A stretch of 64,000 nucleotides of DNA from Rhinopomastus cyanomelas (lineage: Eukaryota > Chordata > Aves > Bucerotiformes > Rhinopomastidae), in contig VXBP01000263.1 of NCBI GenBank assembly GCA_013400115.1, positions 434,001 to 498,000 on the forward strand. Reading direction: 5' to 3'. This document shows positions 24,501-39,500 of this stretch, piece by piece. Under the pieces are notes generated by a model. It was not told where the DNA came from. It searched no databases and worked only from the letters and a program-made list of their open reading frames with translations. A program made the position numbers and the translations under genes. The stretch's first letter is position 1; each line of letters opens with the position of its first letter.

Positions 24501-27500
24501 GTGTCCTGATTATTCAAATTGCAGTTTCATGGGACTGTCTCAACATGCAGCTGATTTCTCTGATTTAAATTGAGAGAAGTCCAGATTATTAAGCCTGGTA
24601 TTTCTTCCACACATGTGCAGTGCATGTCGAGTAAACCTGTTGCTGAGGGTCTGCTGGCTTGTAGCTGACATTTCAACTCCTGGGAATAATCTGTTATTTT
24701 GACTGTTAACAAGAAGCAGGATTTGTCTGTACTTGCTTAAATTAATTTTAAAGTCTGCAGTTGTCAATCCCAGTTTAAAAACATTAGTTGTGGATGTTAT
24801 ATTGTTCAAGTACCGTGGTGAATTTTCACTAAAAAGAGAGCTGTGTAAAAATCCCATTGCCCAGAGTGTACAGCACCAGCCATTGCTGTTACAGTAACAA
24901 AAAGTGCAAAAAAACTCTTGGAAATGGATTTTCTCCAATCTTGTGTTGTGATCTTTAAGCCTGTATATTATGGTCAGGTTTCTTCTATTCCTTAAGAAAA
25001 TCCCATCTTGTAAAAGGAAAGTGTCTGAAGCATCTGTGATTATTCCTGGAATTAAAAGATTTCCTGCAGTGAGTCCACTAGGATTTGTTAGCACATGTAA
25101 GTCTACAAGTACTTTAAGGGTAAACGTGGGCATCTTTGAAATACAAGCATGATCTGAGTGTCTTTGCAGAGCTGGAAATGATAAGCAGACTTTAAAATGT
25201 CTGTATCAGATGCTTTAAATTTGAATTGTTTTAAACTAGGCTTCTTGCTGCTGGTCCCTGGGCATGACACAGTTTAGTAGCTGCATGTGCCTTCAAAACA
25301 GTTGAAGGCCACCCACCAGTTTTACTGCTGCTGTCAGGGATTTGTACTAGAACAAGCTGAGAAGTCAAAAATTTATCAGGAGACCTAAAACATAGGGGTG
25401 TTTTTCATCTCCTCGTATGCTGTTGGTTTAAAGTTCTCAATAGTCATGGTGGAAACATCAGCATTCTCCAGTGTGTACAGCTATCATCCTCATTTACCCT
25501 TCTCTGAAAGGTGCATGTGCATCTTCAAGGAGCAGCTGATTATAAGGCTCATGAGCAAGGTGATTCAGTCACAGCTCTGGTACTACTGATGCTTATGTCA
25601 AAGTGGTGCTTAGAGAGAAAAGGAAAGTAATGAGTCATCACTTTCCTACTAATAGTATCATTAGAACAGCAGCTTAATACTTTCTATAGGGAAGGATTTC
25701 TATGACAAAGACCTTTTGGAGGCTAACAATGCCAACAAGTGGCATGACTAGCAAAGTATTTTAGGATTATGATGTAGCAAGACAGGGAATTTCTGAGACT
25801 TTTATTTGGAACTTATCCTAGTAAAAAATTTATTAAGGAAAATCTTTCAATAGATGTCCAACTATTTTCTGCCAGAGCCAGGCTGCAAGCAGCACTGCCT
25901 GCACTAGACATCCACAGTCTATGGGCTCATTAACGTCATTGACAGGGTTTTGGTTTTTGTTGTGTGTATGGTTGGACTTGGGGATCTCGGAGGTCCTTTC
26001 CGATCAGGAATATTCTGTGATTCTGTGATGTGTAATGTAATTGAAAGGTGCATAATGAGTTAATATAAATATTAGTTGAGCAGTATTTTAAACTTTGTGG
26101 AATAGAGGTGATAAACTCTAAGTTCTTCATATGGATGTCACACAGAGCGCCGTAATTGGATTAGAAGAAATAGCAGAATTCTAACACTCTGGAGGTTTTG
26201 CAGCCACTCCTTGTAAAGGACGATTTAAAGTACCTTTGGAAATGATGAGCTCCGAAAGATCTAATAATGAAATAAATGAGACTAGAGCAAAGAACTTCTC
26301 TTGGGAACCTACTGGAGTATGCATGGCATCTTTTACTTAAAGTAGCTTCCTCTGTAATTTGTTCCCTCTTCATATTTTAAAGAGCTATGGTTTTGCACTC
26401 AAAACTTCCTATTAGAAAAGAATATATTTTATTGGTTGTGTAATGATTGTTTTTGTCTCTGAATTTCAGGTTGAATGTGTCTGAAGTCAGGCTGGTCTCT
26501 TAAAAAAATTGCTAAAACCAGAGTTAACTTGATTTTTACAAGAACCACAACTCTTCCTTTACATGTAATCTGAGAACTGTGGATGGAAAGAATCTCAATT
26601 ATGCCGTGTTGAAACACTCTTAAAAGCATAAAATACTTTCAACTGTAATTGTGAAATGTTCATGTCTTTAGGCTATGTATTTATAGTACTAGTTTTAGTG
26701 CAATTTTGATTAGACATTCACTGAAATGCAGCAGCCATCCATTAGGAAAAGGTTTTAAAGTGTAGAACGTGTACTTTAGAATATTTAAGTCTTACTTTCT
26801 AGGATATTTTACTGCTATTACTTGTGGGTTGTAATGGTCCCTGTTATTTATTGTGCTTTTAAGAATGAGCTAAGATGTGAAGTAGACAATGAATTTTATG
26901 AAACAGAACAGATCAGAAAATCAAATATCAGGCAAAACTAGCTGAAAAGGTTCTGAATTCTGCTCTCGTGTGAAATAGAAAAAGATAATTGTTATTTTAT
27001 GAAGGAAAACACAAGTTTACATGGTTTTATTGGTTTTTTTATTGAAACACTAATAATATCTTTTGGGTATTATCCCACTGTAGCGAGTGTGTGCTGAAGA
27101 AGGTTTAGAAATTACACGAGGGACAGAAATTGAAGTCATGCAAAATCAAGCTTTAGGCAAGTAAAATTTACAGTCCTTGCTTTGCAAATTGTTTTAATTT
27201 TATTTCTTTTGTAATAATAAAAAATAATAAGTAGTATTAACTTCGGAATAATATCGTAGTAATGATAATACCAAATCAATGTCTCATTTAGATGAAGCTT
27301 TAGATACTGTTCCTGATTCTCAGCCAGTAGGAAGAAGCAACAAACCTTCGTAAGTATTGGAAAGGAATACCAAGCCACTCTTGTCACTTACTTTGAAGGG
27401 ACTACTTTCAGGTGTTGTCAAAATTCAATTTGTTGCATAGTTTCAAAAAAAAGGCAGAATTTGTCTTCTCTGTGAGTTGCACTGAAGAACCATTGGCTGT

Positions 27501-30500
27501 GTAACTCAGGTCACTTCCATTGTGTCATTTTACTTTTTAACTTTGAAATTTATGGCACCAAACCAGCACCCATGTGTGTATTTGGTATGAGAGTGCTGCT
27601 CTGCTATATTAATCAAAGACTTGAAATTGGTGAATCTGTTCACTGAAAATAGTACTCACTTACAAGATGGAAGTAGGAGTAAGTAAATTTTAATAGTAAC
27701 AAGGAGGGTAGTTCTTTCAGGTGACGTGAGAAGGCCCAGGGGGGTTGTGGAGTCTCCTTCTCTGGAGATGTTGAAAACCTGCTGGATATATTCCTGTGCA
27801 ACTTGGTCTAGGTGGTCCTGCTCTGGCAGGGGGATTGGACTAGATGATCTTTCGAGGTCCCTTTCAATCCCTAAGGTTCTGTGATCTCTGAAGGTAAAAT
27901 ACAAAGAACATCCGAGTTTACATAAGTGAACTGTGCCCCAGAAAGCAGTTTGTCGCAGCCCAGTTTCTTTGGATCAGGGTTTGACGATGGCTGTAGGATG
28001 TTGTTGTCTCCGATGCTGACTTTAAAATGCTGTGTTTCTGAAGACTGGCCATCTTGCAGTGCATTGGGTAATGATTCTGCGATATCTGCAGGATATCACT
28101 CTTCCTGTGTTTTGATGCATGTTCATTGTAATTAAGACTCACTTTCTGCAGCTGACTAATGGAATTGTCTTTGTTAGGCTGCCTACTGTTTTGGAGAGTT
28201 CTTTTGATAAAACCAAAACATGGAAAAAAAGGATGTGCTCTGTTCCTGAGAAGAATATAACAACTGGTGACAAGCAAAAGCTAAAGCAGTCATTGGCACC
28301 AGCGTCCCATCCAGGTTATGTTCCCACTTTGTCAACTGTTAGTGTTAAAAAAGCTTCAGATTAATGAAAGAGCTGTGAAACAAAAAGCATTTATTCCACT
28401 TTTTGGAAGTATCTCTAGCTAAAGCAGTTAAAGAGACAAAACCCAAGAAAATTTAATTGAAACTACAAAATACGTGGACAGTCAGTGTCAATCCTTTGGA
28501 ACAGAAACTGTTAAGTACAGAAAGGAAAAATATTTGAACTACTACTGAAACAGTGTTTAAAACATTTCTTGCAGATAGAGTGTTAGAGACATCTTTGCAT
28601 TTGGACTTCACAAAAGCGGAACCTCGTGGTCTCTTGACAAAAGAGACTGGAAATCCAAAACAATCAAAGGCAGTGAGTTCTTTACTGTCGTTTATTTGAC
28701 TTGCAATTAAGAGGCTTTGTCTTTTAATTTCATTTAGCCACAAACTTATTTTTGACTTTCCCCTAACAGTGAGTGAACTAAATAATGTGAGATTTGCTTT
28801 TTCAGTTTTTTGTTTACTCCGAATGTCTTCTTAAAAAGTAATATTTTTAAAGAATTATTATTTAATGAGCACATTGTTCACTTTGGAGTGTTAAATACAC
28901 AAACCTTCAACATTTAAGAGAAAATACCTGCTAAACTGATGTTTTCTTGCTGTTTGGGCAATACAAGGGAAAATGGTTCTCAAAGAGATGTGCTTTGTTG
29001 CATCTAGAAAATGTTTAATGAAGTTTAGATGATGGTTGGGAACCTCTAGTTCTGTTTGCAGCTTTGCCCTTCTGTTTCATGGGTTCAGAGTTGAGGCTTA
29101 AACTTTATTTTCACAGAAAACAAAGTCTAAAGAAGTAACAGATGCAACAAAATCACTCATTAGTAAAATCAGTGACAGATACAAAGTAAAGGCTGAGAAG
29201 AACAAAGCAAGAGACTCCTTGTGTTTTGACAGGTATGTTGTAACCTGTTTACTTTTGTGCTTATTCCTCTTGTGTGGCTTTCTGATCTACTCCTCTGTCG
29301 ACAGATATTTCATGTCCTCCTTTCACCTGGGTTATTTTTTCACTTGTGATATTTCCTGTTGTACCAAAGAGCAGAGACTAGTTGTTGACAAGTTCCAATA
29401 AGTGAAATTATTACAAAGGCTGTTAGTCAGTGTTCTTTCACTGGTTTGCTCCCTCACAACATGTTTTGTGGAGATAAATTAACTGGAGGTTTACTGGAGA
29501 CACTGCATTTGTTGAGTGTCTCCGTCCTGTCATCATAGTTTGAGGGTCAAACTTGGATCCAGCCATTAATTTTCAGATTATCTGAAGTGTCTTTCTCTTT
29601 CTTCTTGAGAGAATTGACTGTTAGAGTATTAATGTAACAAAATATCTAATGAGAAAATCAGTCCTGTCTTGCTGGAGCTGATGCTTGGGGGATACTTTAC
29701 ATATAAGAAGCTGCTCCCTGTGTTTGCCTGAACCGGCATGATAAAGGACTGGAAAAGTTTGGCTGCACCTCTTCTGATAGGGGTTCAGCACACGTGCAGA
29801 ACCTGCTGCGCAGCAATCTGATCTGGAAGGAATTTTTTCAATAGCACAAAAACAAAAGGGGTGGATCTATTTTAATGCACTTGGGTTTGTGTTTAAATGC
29901 TTAAATAAATCTGTTTGATAAGGCTTTTATTTCTATAAGCAGTGTTCTAACACACATGTTCTAATTAGAATGTATCCTTTTTTTTTTTAGGTCACATTTG
30001 AATAAATCTGGTTTCTCTAAGGTAGCTGCTTATTATTTTTGTCTAAAGGTTTTCATTTCAGATATAGGTACAGTTGTGGTGACAACTAGTAGATGTTAAG
30101 TGAATGTTCACAAATATTGCTGGATTTTAAATATCCATAGATGTTTATAGATCAGATTGATTTATAGACCATAGATTGAATCATAGAATCATTAGGGATT
30201 GGAAGATCATGTAGTCCAATCCCCCTGACACAGCAGGATCACCTAGTCCAAGTCACACAGGAACACATCCAGGCGGGTTTTCAACATCTCGGAGAAGGAG
30301 ACCCCACAACCCTCCTGGGCAGCCTGTTCCAGTGCTCTGTCACCCTCACTGTGAAGAAGTTCCTTCTCATATTTATATGAAACCTCCTATATTCCAACCT
30401 ACACCCTTTGCCTCTCATCCTATCACTAGATGACATTGAGAAGAGTCTCTGTGTCTGAAATAACATAGTTGCAGGCAACTCTCAGCCAACAAAGCCTAAA

Positions 30501-33500
30501 TTAATGTCTGTTTACATATTCCGTAATTGAATTGGTTTCTTCTGGACATGGCAATGCTGGATATTTAGAATAAAAGTACTATAGTAAATGAGATTATAGA
30601 ATCTTAAATGGGATTATAGCCAGGACACTGAAATTAACCTTAATGAGTAGCTTCTGGCTTTTCTTTCTGTTCACGAGAAGAACTTGCTTTTTAAGATGAC
30701 ACTGTTCTCAAGACATGTGAGTTAACTTCTTACTTATGTACAGGAGGAAGTTCAGGATAGAAACCTGAAAATCAATACGTCTCTCAATAGCACTGCCTCT
30801 CACACTATGTGAGTAGTTAAAACATATTCAAACAACACTTTTAATCACTGGTAACTGACTTTGTGAAATTTTAATTGATTCAGTCACAAAACTGATCTGT
30901 GTTTCTTTGACAGAGATGTCTACAACTTCAACATCAGTGGGTTTGATGAGCCTACAATAAAGCTTGGGGTAAGAATATTACTCATATATTATAAATTGAA
31001 TACAAAGAAGTTCAGTCAGCTTAAATTTTGTCTACTGACATGAACATGGGAAATCCAAATTATATCACAACTAAGTGGGGAAAAAGTTTGCTATATAAAT
31101 AGCTCCATCTCTTTCAAATGCATGATAACTTGGTCTAGGTGACCCCGCTGTTGCAAGGGGATTGGACCAGATGATCTTTGGAGGTCCCTTCCAATCCCTT
31201 ATGATTCTATGATATATACTGTCCTAAGATTCTGACCACTTAGAACTATTCCAGTGTTAAGGATAAAGCAGTTTGTTGGGAATATCGCTATTTTCCAGTT
31301 ACTCTGCTTTCCTGAAAGCATCGTTACCATCCTTCTGGTCTGCACTGTTACAGTCATCTTTGCCCAGAGTAGCAAAGAAAACCTAGCTAAGATAAAAGCA
31401 AAAGACTACAAAGGTTAATTTTGCTTATTGTGACACAGAGGACCCTGTTGAATTGGTGAATGGAAAATGTCTTCATTTTAGGTACTGAAAGCATCAGTCA
31501 GTTCCAGTTAATTATCAGGCTTGTTATTAAATAATTTTGAAGGTAGAAATGAATCATCGTAAGTTAATTGCTGAGTGAAAACTGGGGAAAAAAGCCCTTA
31601 ACTATTGCTGTCTGCTGGCCGGTTTTAATTTTGTTCAAACTGTATAACAACCCTAAACCTTCGTTTGTTTCTACTTAATTTTTTAGATCAAAGAATCACG
31701 TGTTTCTGAGCTTAACGTTCGTGTGGATGCAAACAGCAATGGGTAGGGATGTTATGCTGTGTTCTGATCTGTTGATTATCATCAAATATAAATAGCACTG
31801 TCTGCGTTCACCAGCTTTCCATTAGTAAAAACTAGGGAGTACGTGCGTGGGAATAATATGCTGACTGTGATTTCAAGCAATAAACAGTCTGTGGGCTCTT
31901 GGGCTGTTTTGTGGCTCTTTGGGAAGATGATAACAATGAAAACGTGTTTCATGAAAAAAACAGCTTTAGTCCTCTTCTTGGGACACTGGAGAGATGCAAA
32001 CCCTTGAATGGGAGGAGTAGCTCTTGGTTAATGATCGGCACGATGATTACTGTGTGTTCGTACTCGTTATGAGCAATCACATCCTTCAGGGTTGAATGTG
32101 AACAAATATTTCCAAAACGGAAGTGAAGACAAAAGTAGGTACACCTCTCTGAACCTTTTCTCCACATATGACATGAAAGATTTAGAAGAAAGATTTTGTA
32201 GAAAGATTTAGAACAAAGGTGTTTTTAATATGTCATCTCAGTGGTTTTTCTTTTCTCATTAAGGAATGCAGATGCAAATAAAACTAGCACTGAAGTGAAA
32301 GAAAGAAAAAAAGTAAGGCTCAGATTTTTATGGGTCTGTTTACCTTGTCTTCTTGATTTTATACTGGTTATGTAAGTGAAGGTTATATTAAACGCAAATC
32401 AGTAACATAAGAAATTCTTTGTTTTGCATAGACTAGAAACAATCAGAACAAGAAGCATCTTTTTAGTGACACTGACACAGAGTTCAGAGGTGATGACAGC
32501 ACGACAGACATTAGTTGGCTACAACAACCGAATCGAAAACCTAAAGCTCAGTTAATTGATTACAGTAGAAATAAAAACTTGTGGAAACCAAAAACTACAG
32601 ACAAAAGTAAGAGACCTTTTTCGTATTTCTTAGGAACGCTGCCATAAGTTTGTCCATGGATTTGTACTACACAGTATGGAATGTGCTGTATTGCAGATTC
32701 ATGGTTTTGTTGTATGATTTCCAAGAGTAAGGAATTTTCAGATTAAGCCTAATAATTTATAGAGATTAATTTCCAAACAAGCCAGTATTTTAACATGGAA
32801 AATTACTGGAGGATAGGACAGGCAGAGAATGTTGCCAACAATAAAAAATTCAGAATAAGGTGCTAAAAGCCATTGACTCAGTAGTTTTGTGGGCATAGAA
32901 GTGATTCCATGATTTTATAGCTGAAACTCTTAAATATCAAATGTTTGAATATTTTGATGTTTTTCTAACTTTGTGTTGTAGGAGCAGATACACTGCCTGA
33001 GCCTGCTTGCCACATGGAGAAACCCAAGGGCAAAACAGAAAATAAGAAAAAGGTAAATATGAATTTGCACGTAGATTTGTGATAAACATTTATGTCTTTG
33101 CTCACTACAGAAACTGCTTCTAAATAACTTCTGATAAACAACATGCCATTTCTCCATCCTTAATTTCACATCTTTATTTAGATGTTTGGACAAATTAGAC
33201 TGTTTTAGTAGTTTTGAAAGAATGGCTTTCAAGTAATTAAACCAAGTTACCTGCTCCTTATTCTTACGCATGTGTTTATTATTCGTTCAGACAGGTAATG
33301 AAGATGCTTTTATTCTGCCAAAGAAAAAGAAAAGTAAAGAACAGAATCCAAGAACTGATGAAACGGTAGAAAAAACCACCAGAGAAAATCGACCTCGAAG
33401 AGCTATCTTAGCAAAAAATTACAAAGAGCTTTCCAGTTCAGAGTCAGAAAATGAAGTGAAATCTTCCATGTGCACTTCTAAGGAGAAAAAATCAAAAAAA

Positions 33501-36500
33501 CAGGTATAGAATTGCAATTCATTCTTAAAAATCCACTCTACCACATTTTTAAGGATTAAAAATCTGTTCTGCTTTGGAACTCAGTATCCTGACTTTTAAG
33601 TGTCCAACCTGAGCAGCTGAGGTGAATTTTTTTTTATTTCTAGTAGTGTCCTTTTAATGACAAGTGTTGAACTGCTAAGATAATCAGTCCTAAATAATCT
33701 TCAGTCATAACAGCGTTTCCGTTTCTATTTTTGAAGTGTATTCTGTTGAAAAAACTGTGTTCTTTATTTTCAAAACCTAACAATGTTTATGAAATGTCTT
33801 AAATGGTTTTGGTAACACTGTGTCTATTCTGTGCACTACAGAAAAAGCTGACTTGATAGAGGCTGTGTCAGTGCATTTGCTGAATATCCACATAGGAGTT
33901 TCAGTAAACTTTGCAACAATGTTGGGTCCTAAAACATTTCAATTCTGTTAGTGTTTATAACATTTCAGTGTTATAAACGGTTCAGTAAACTTCACTGATT
34001 AAATCTAAGACATGGATAATTGCCCCCAATATTAAGAAGTTCATAAGAACAGAAAGTTGGTTGGTGAGTTAAGTAACTTGAATTGATACTAGAACACTTG
34101 ATATCCTTATGAATTTAAGCACTTCTAATAAAGTTCCTTTTTAGACCTTCTGCTTGTTCGGCAATCAGATAAATACACTTCCATATGTTCACAAATAATG
34201 TTTTATATAAACCTGTTTTTTTAATAGAAATGTATGAATGGGAAAAACAGGGATGATAATCAGCCAAAGGAACTCCCAAATATTGTCTTTACGGAGCCAG
34301 TCATAGAAGCTAACTATGTACAAAAAGCTTTTGTTAAATTAATGAATTCAGCAGAAAAACAAGACATTGAAATGCCTTCATCTAAGAGCCCTGCATCCAT
34401 AGAGACAATGAGATGTAGGTATTTTAACGTTTAATGTATAGCAATGCTCTATCAAATGTTAAAGGTTGGATGAAGATTATCGTAGTAGTACAATTTTACA
34501 TTTATTTCATGCCTTTAAGGGAAGAGAGACCCCCTAATTCAGTATGTGCCACATAGTTCAGCAGTAGTGTGGCCAGCAGAACTAGGGACGTAATTCTCCC
34601 CCTGTACTGGACACTGCTGAGGACTCACCTCGAGTACTTGGGGGCAGTTCTGGGCCACTCACTTTGAGAAAGGCCTTGAGGTGCTGGACCGGGTCCAGAG
34701 GAGCAATGAGGCCAGGGAAGAGATTGGAGGGAAAGTCTGATGAGGAAAGGCTGAGGAAGCTGGGGCTGTTTAGCCTGGAGGAAACTCTGGGAGACCTCTG
34801 TCTCTTCAACTCCCTGAAGGGAGGTTGTAGTCAGGTGGGTGTGGGGCTGTTGTCCCAGACAACTAGCACAGGATGAGAGGGCAGGGCCTGAAGCTGCCTG
34901 GGGAAGGTTAGGTTGGATGTTATGATCAGAGCCTGGTATGGACTGCCCAGGGCAGTGGTGGAGTCCCCACCCCTGGAGGTGTTTAAGAACAGATGGGATG
35001 TGTTTGATGTCATAGGTTGGGCTTGATGATCTTTGAGGTCTCTTCCAGTCTCAATAATAACAATAGGGGTTATTTAACCCTTTGGTAGGTACAGTTTTTT
35101 GACATCAGCATAATATAAAAGTGCAGCACCTGACCGTTAGAAATGAATCTGGTAACTGCTGAAAGTGCAGAGTGCAAAACCTGTGAGTGTGGCGAGTTAC
35201 GTACCACCACTTAAAGTAACATTCCACACAACTGAGACTTACCTAAGCCTAGGGTTCTAACAGTTAGAAATATTAAGCTCTGATACGCCTTTTTAAAAAT
35301 TTTCATTCATCAAGCTGACTGTTCAATAACTTTTTTAGCTGCTGAAAGAATATCAGAAGGAGGTGTTACTCAAGAACATGTTTGCAGTGAAAGGTCACCT
35401 GGTCTTCTGGAGGCAACACCAGATAAAATGGAAATGTCCAATTTTGAGCAAGGACTCTCTCCCAATAATTTCTATCCACAGAAGAATGGTGTTCAACATC
35501 CAAATCAGACCCCTGAGCCAACTGCTAAAAAGTTATCGTTTGAAAGTAAAATTTTCTCACCAATTCTAACTGAAGCATCACTGGTAAGAATGTTACTGTA
35601 GCACTAGAGTCACTTAACTGAAGAGGGTCTTTGTCAGCTGCCAAGTGTTTTATGCTTTTTTTACATCTCCTTTCAATAGTCCTTTTTTTTGTCTTAATGT
35701 GTAGCTCAGCTTAAAGACAAATAAAAAAGTCAGTGGAAAACAAGTGAAGGGATCTGCATCTGAAATGTGTGATGATAATATTGAAGATTTGAGTTTTGGA
35801 CATGGCTTTTCAGACACACTTTCTCCTAAAGGACAACTACAAGATCCCACTGGACCAATCACTAAAAGTAAAGAAGAGGTATGGTACTACATTCTTTGCT
35901 TTTCAGAGTACAGCTGCTGCTTGCCCTCTGTTTTGTCTTTTTTAGAGATAGTGAGGCTTAGGAGAAGCACATCTTTCTTCATGTTAAACAGTGTATGTTG
36001 TGTTTACTTTTGACCTGCTTGGAAAATCCTACTAATCAATTCTGAAACATTTGAGATAAATTGGGGAATTATTTGTCTTGTGGATACAAGAATTATAGCC
36101 CAACCAGATCACTTACAGTTAATATCATATAAAATAATGGGGAATAAATTCTTGACTTTCAGTAAAAAATAAATGATTTTGCACAAGTGAAAATATTGGA
36201 ATCGGTACTGAAAAGAGAGCTTTAGAAGGGCACTCAGAGCTTTAGCGTTAACATACTACTCACAGAACATTAGGGATTGGAAGGGACCTCGGAAGATCAT
36301 CTAGTCCAATTTCCCTGCCACAGCAGGATCCTCTAGACCAAGTCACACAGGCAGGTTTAAATGTTTGCAGAGGAGACTCCACAACCCCCCTGGGCACTTC
36401 CTATGGAACTTCCTATGTTACAGCTCACACTCATTGGCCCTTATCCTGTCAGTAGATGACACTGAGAGGAGCCTGGCAAAGTAATAAAAACCTGAAAACT

Positions 36501-39500
36501 GCTGCTCATGAGTACTTTTTCAGATGAAAAAAGAGCACTAGTGACTCCTTTATGAAATAATTTTGTGTCATCTGGTAAGTAACAGTTGGACCATGCTGGA
36601 CATTTAATTTATTACTATCATTAGAAATTAACGTGGTGAAGATTTAGTTTATTCGTTCCTCTGGTGAGATCTGTCAGTAATTCATGCAGTGATTTGTGTT
36701 TTTTTCTTAATGTAGTTGTGTTCATGTTCCTAGTGTAATGGAAAACAAAATGAAAGTAGATTACTCATTAAGATTTCTAAAAGGGCCTTCATTTGGAAAG
36801 TTTCTGAATCAGTGACTTCTCTTTTAGGATCAGGTACCACTATCTCCATCGTCTGCTTCCAGTGGAAGTGAAATGCAGAGTGAAGAGCATTATGGCCCCA
36901 TGCATGAGTCAGGTACAAACAATGAATTTAAAGCAAAACAGTTGTGTAGATATGAAAAAAAAAATGTTTATTTGGCATAAAAACACGGCCCAAGTTTTTT
37001 GATCTTGTTTTCTTTTGTGTATTTCCAGTATTTATCCTAGTTTTTCTCAGCTGTTTTTTTAATACAGTTTTATATTTTCTTTTCAGTTTTCTCTGTTTTG
37101 ATTACGCTAAAAAAACCTCATTCTGAAAATGAGGATCTAAAATGCAGCTATTGTCAAGAGTTAGTTGTGTTCTTCAGAAGTTAGAAACATTTGCAGTGAT
37201 ACTGGGGTGAAAAATGTGGATACTGGTGTTATCAGGAAAGAGAACTTATAACGAACCTCATTAGTGAGCGAGTCTTGAGCGGGACAAAAAGCTCCTTGTT
37301 CTATTCAAGTCCTATTCCTACTGAACGTACCCTCCACATAATGTTTATTACTTTTAATATAGTCCTTGACCTTTAAAGCCAAGACACACACTCCTAGAGT
37401 TTTAATTCAAAGGGCAAATCAAATCTTCACTCTCCCATGACTTTCTTCTAAACAATCCTAAAACATTGCTTTAATATTTATTCCAGGACCAACCATACAG
37501 ACACTTCTGAAACAACCGTACCACAGTGAGACAGAAAGCAGTTCTGATGAAGCAGAATCACACACAAAGAAGGGAAAGAAAGGACAGAGAAGACAAATGT
37601 TACAGCCTAGAAAATTATTTAAATCAGATGACTCAGTTACTTACAGAAGTAAGTTCTGGAGTGAAAGTTGACTACAGACAACATAACAAAGGTTTAACAA
37701 GAAAATTATGATATCCATAAAAAAGCATTCTACATGTTTGAAAAAAAGAAAACATAGATAAATGCAAGATATTTTCAGACTGTTGCCCTGTAAAAAGTCA
37801 AACAATTGATATGAAAATACTGGTCTCAGCATACAGTTGATGAAATTAATCTCTGTGTAGCAAAAGCTATTCCAGACCCTGTTGTATCTTCAGATACCAA
37901 GGCTTTTCCATACTGAATTGTGACAAAATGGGTTTTTTACTTCTCTTCAGTATCTGAAAGCATATCTGCTGTAGCTGTACGCAACCTGCCTGGTTTGGAT
38001 GGGGAAAGCTGGGATCCTGATTGTTCTTCTATCAGCATACATCAGAAGCTCCAAAAAGAATGCACTAAGAAAATTGAGGCAAGATATTTACTGTTGTGTT
38101 CGGGTACCTGTGGACGTGAATGATCACTTGTCTTGCACCATGGAATTTGTTTAAAGGGAACGTGAAAATAGCCACGTGCAGAGTGGGCCCCTCCCTTCAA
38201 GAAAGATTGAGGTGGCCGGGTGGGTCCAGAGGAGCAATGAGGCTGGGGAAGAGACTAGAGGGAAAGTGTGATGTGGAGAGGCTGAGGGAGCTGATAGGGC
38301 TGGGAAAAGATTTGACTTGATGATCTTGAAGGTCTCTTCCAGCCAAAACTGTTCTAGGATTCTGTGAAGAAAAACATGAGTAATACCTTTGTTGATCTAG
38401 GTCAGCTGGAAGCACATGTCATTCACTCTAGGGGATTGGACTAGATGATCTTTCAAGGTCCCTTCCAATCCCTAATGATTCTGTGATTCTAGCTGTATTG
38501 TCTCTGCTTTGAGGAAAAGTAGTTTTTAAATAAAGTACCCTGCTTTATTCACATTGCAGCGTCAGAAAGTTTTTCCGTAATGAACAGAGAGATAAGTTAG
38601 AAAAACAGAAGTTTGTTTACTCCGTATGATCTGTGATACTAAGCAATTACTACAGGGGTTTTTCCTAAAGTGAAAATCTGAATTTAATGTTACAACTTCT
38701 TCCCAGAGACGCTCAAGGAAAATGGAATATTTTACTAAGCAATCGCTGAGAATCGCCCATGAACATTGGACAACCATGAGTTACCAGCTTCATGAATGCA
38801 GGTCTGTAAATTTAGAGTGATGTGTTTTAAAACATCTCTGAAATGCAACAAATACCTTCTAAAATCAACTTGTTTTGTTTTGGTAGAATCAGGCAGCTGG
38901 ACAAATTCCATTTTACTCTCCTTGAGGAACTTAAGAATTTTGAAAAAGACTCTGAGTCCCTGAAAAACATGGAAAAAGAGTTCTCGGTTTGTATTTGAAT
39001 TGCTGGGTCATGGAGAAAAGTGAATTCTTATGGAATCCCTAGATTACCCATGTACTCCTTAGATTATCATTTCCATTTTAAAAGCCTGTATCATTTTGCT
39101 TAAAGGTAGGTCAAATTTGAAGCAATTAATTTTATGTGTTGTAGCGTTTATCTAGACATTTTAATGTTTGTCTTCCCAGAATAAACTACCACAACTACTT
39201 TTTTGAGCTTTTTTTGTGAGCTTTTCAGGAACAGCTTGTAGATGTTGCTGTGTTGTCTATGCTGAGCCAATTGACACTATGGCAGTGCTTCTTGTTGTAG
39301 TTTAATAATCACTATACGGATATTTATATAAATGCAAGGTGATCTATAGGCTTTTCTCCTTTCATGGCAGAAATTACATTGCCTGATTAAAATGCTGTGC
39401 CTGTTCTTTTTAATTGTTTTCACACCATTTAGGCAAAGCAGACTGCTTCCTTGGGATCATTTTCATCAACAGAGTTCTTGAAGTGCCTCATCCTGCCAGC

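Larger units (their letters stand above)
38079..38706 (+). other. SYCP2: GC-AG intron of SYCP2 (intron 37)
   Basis: Starts GAG|GCAAGA and ends TTCTTCCCAG, phase 0. It carries two CR1 pieces. Confidence 0.78.

Noticed and set aside
24540..25133. 197-residue minus-strand open frame
   Set aside because: It lies antisense to SYCP2 exon 17 and the intron before it, with no recognisable motif. The plus-strand exon has splice sites and homology.
26148..26174. Alternative SYCP2 exon 18 start after CACACAG at 26146
   Set aside because: Joining exon 17 to it makes TAG at the junction; the acceptor at 26203 keeps the frame and aligns with mammals.
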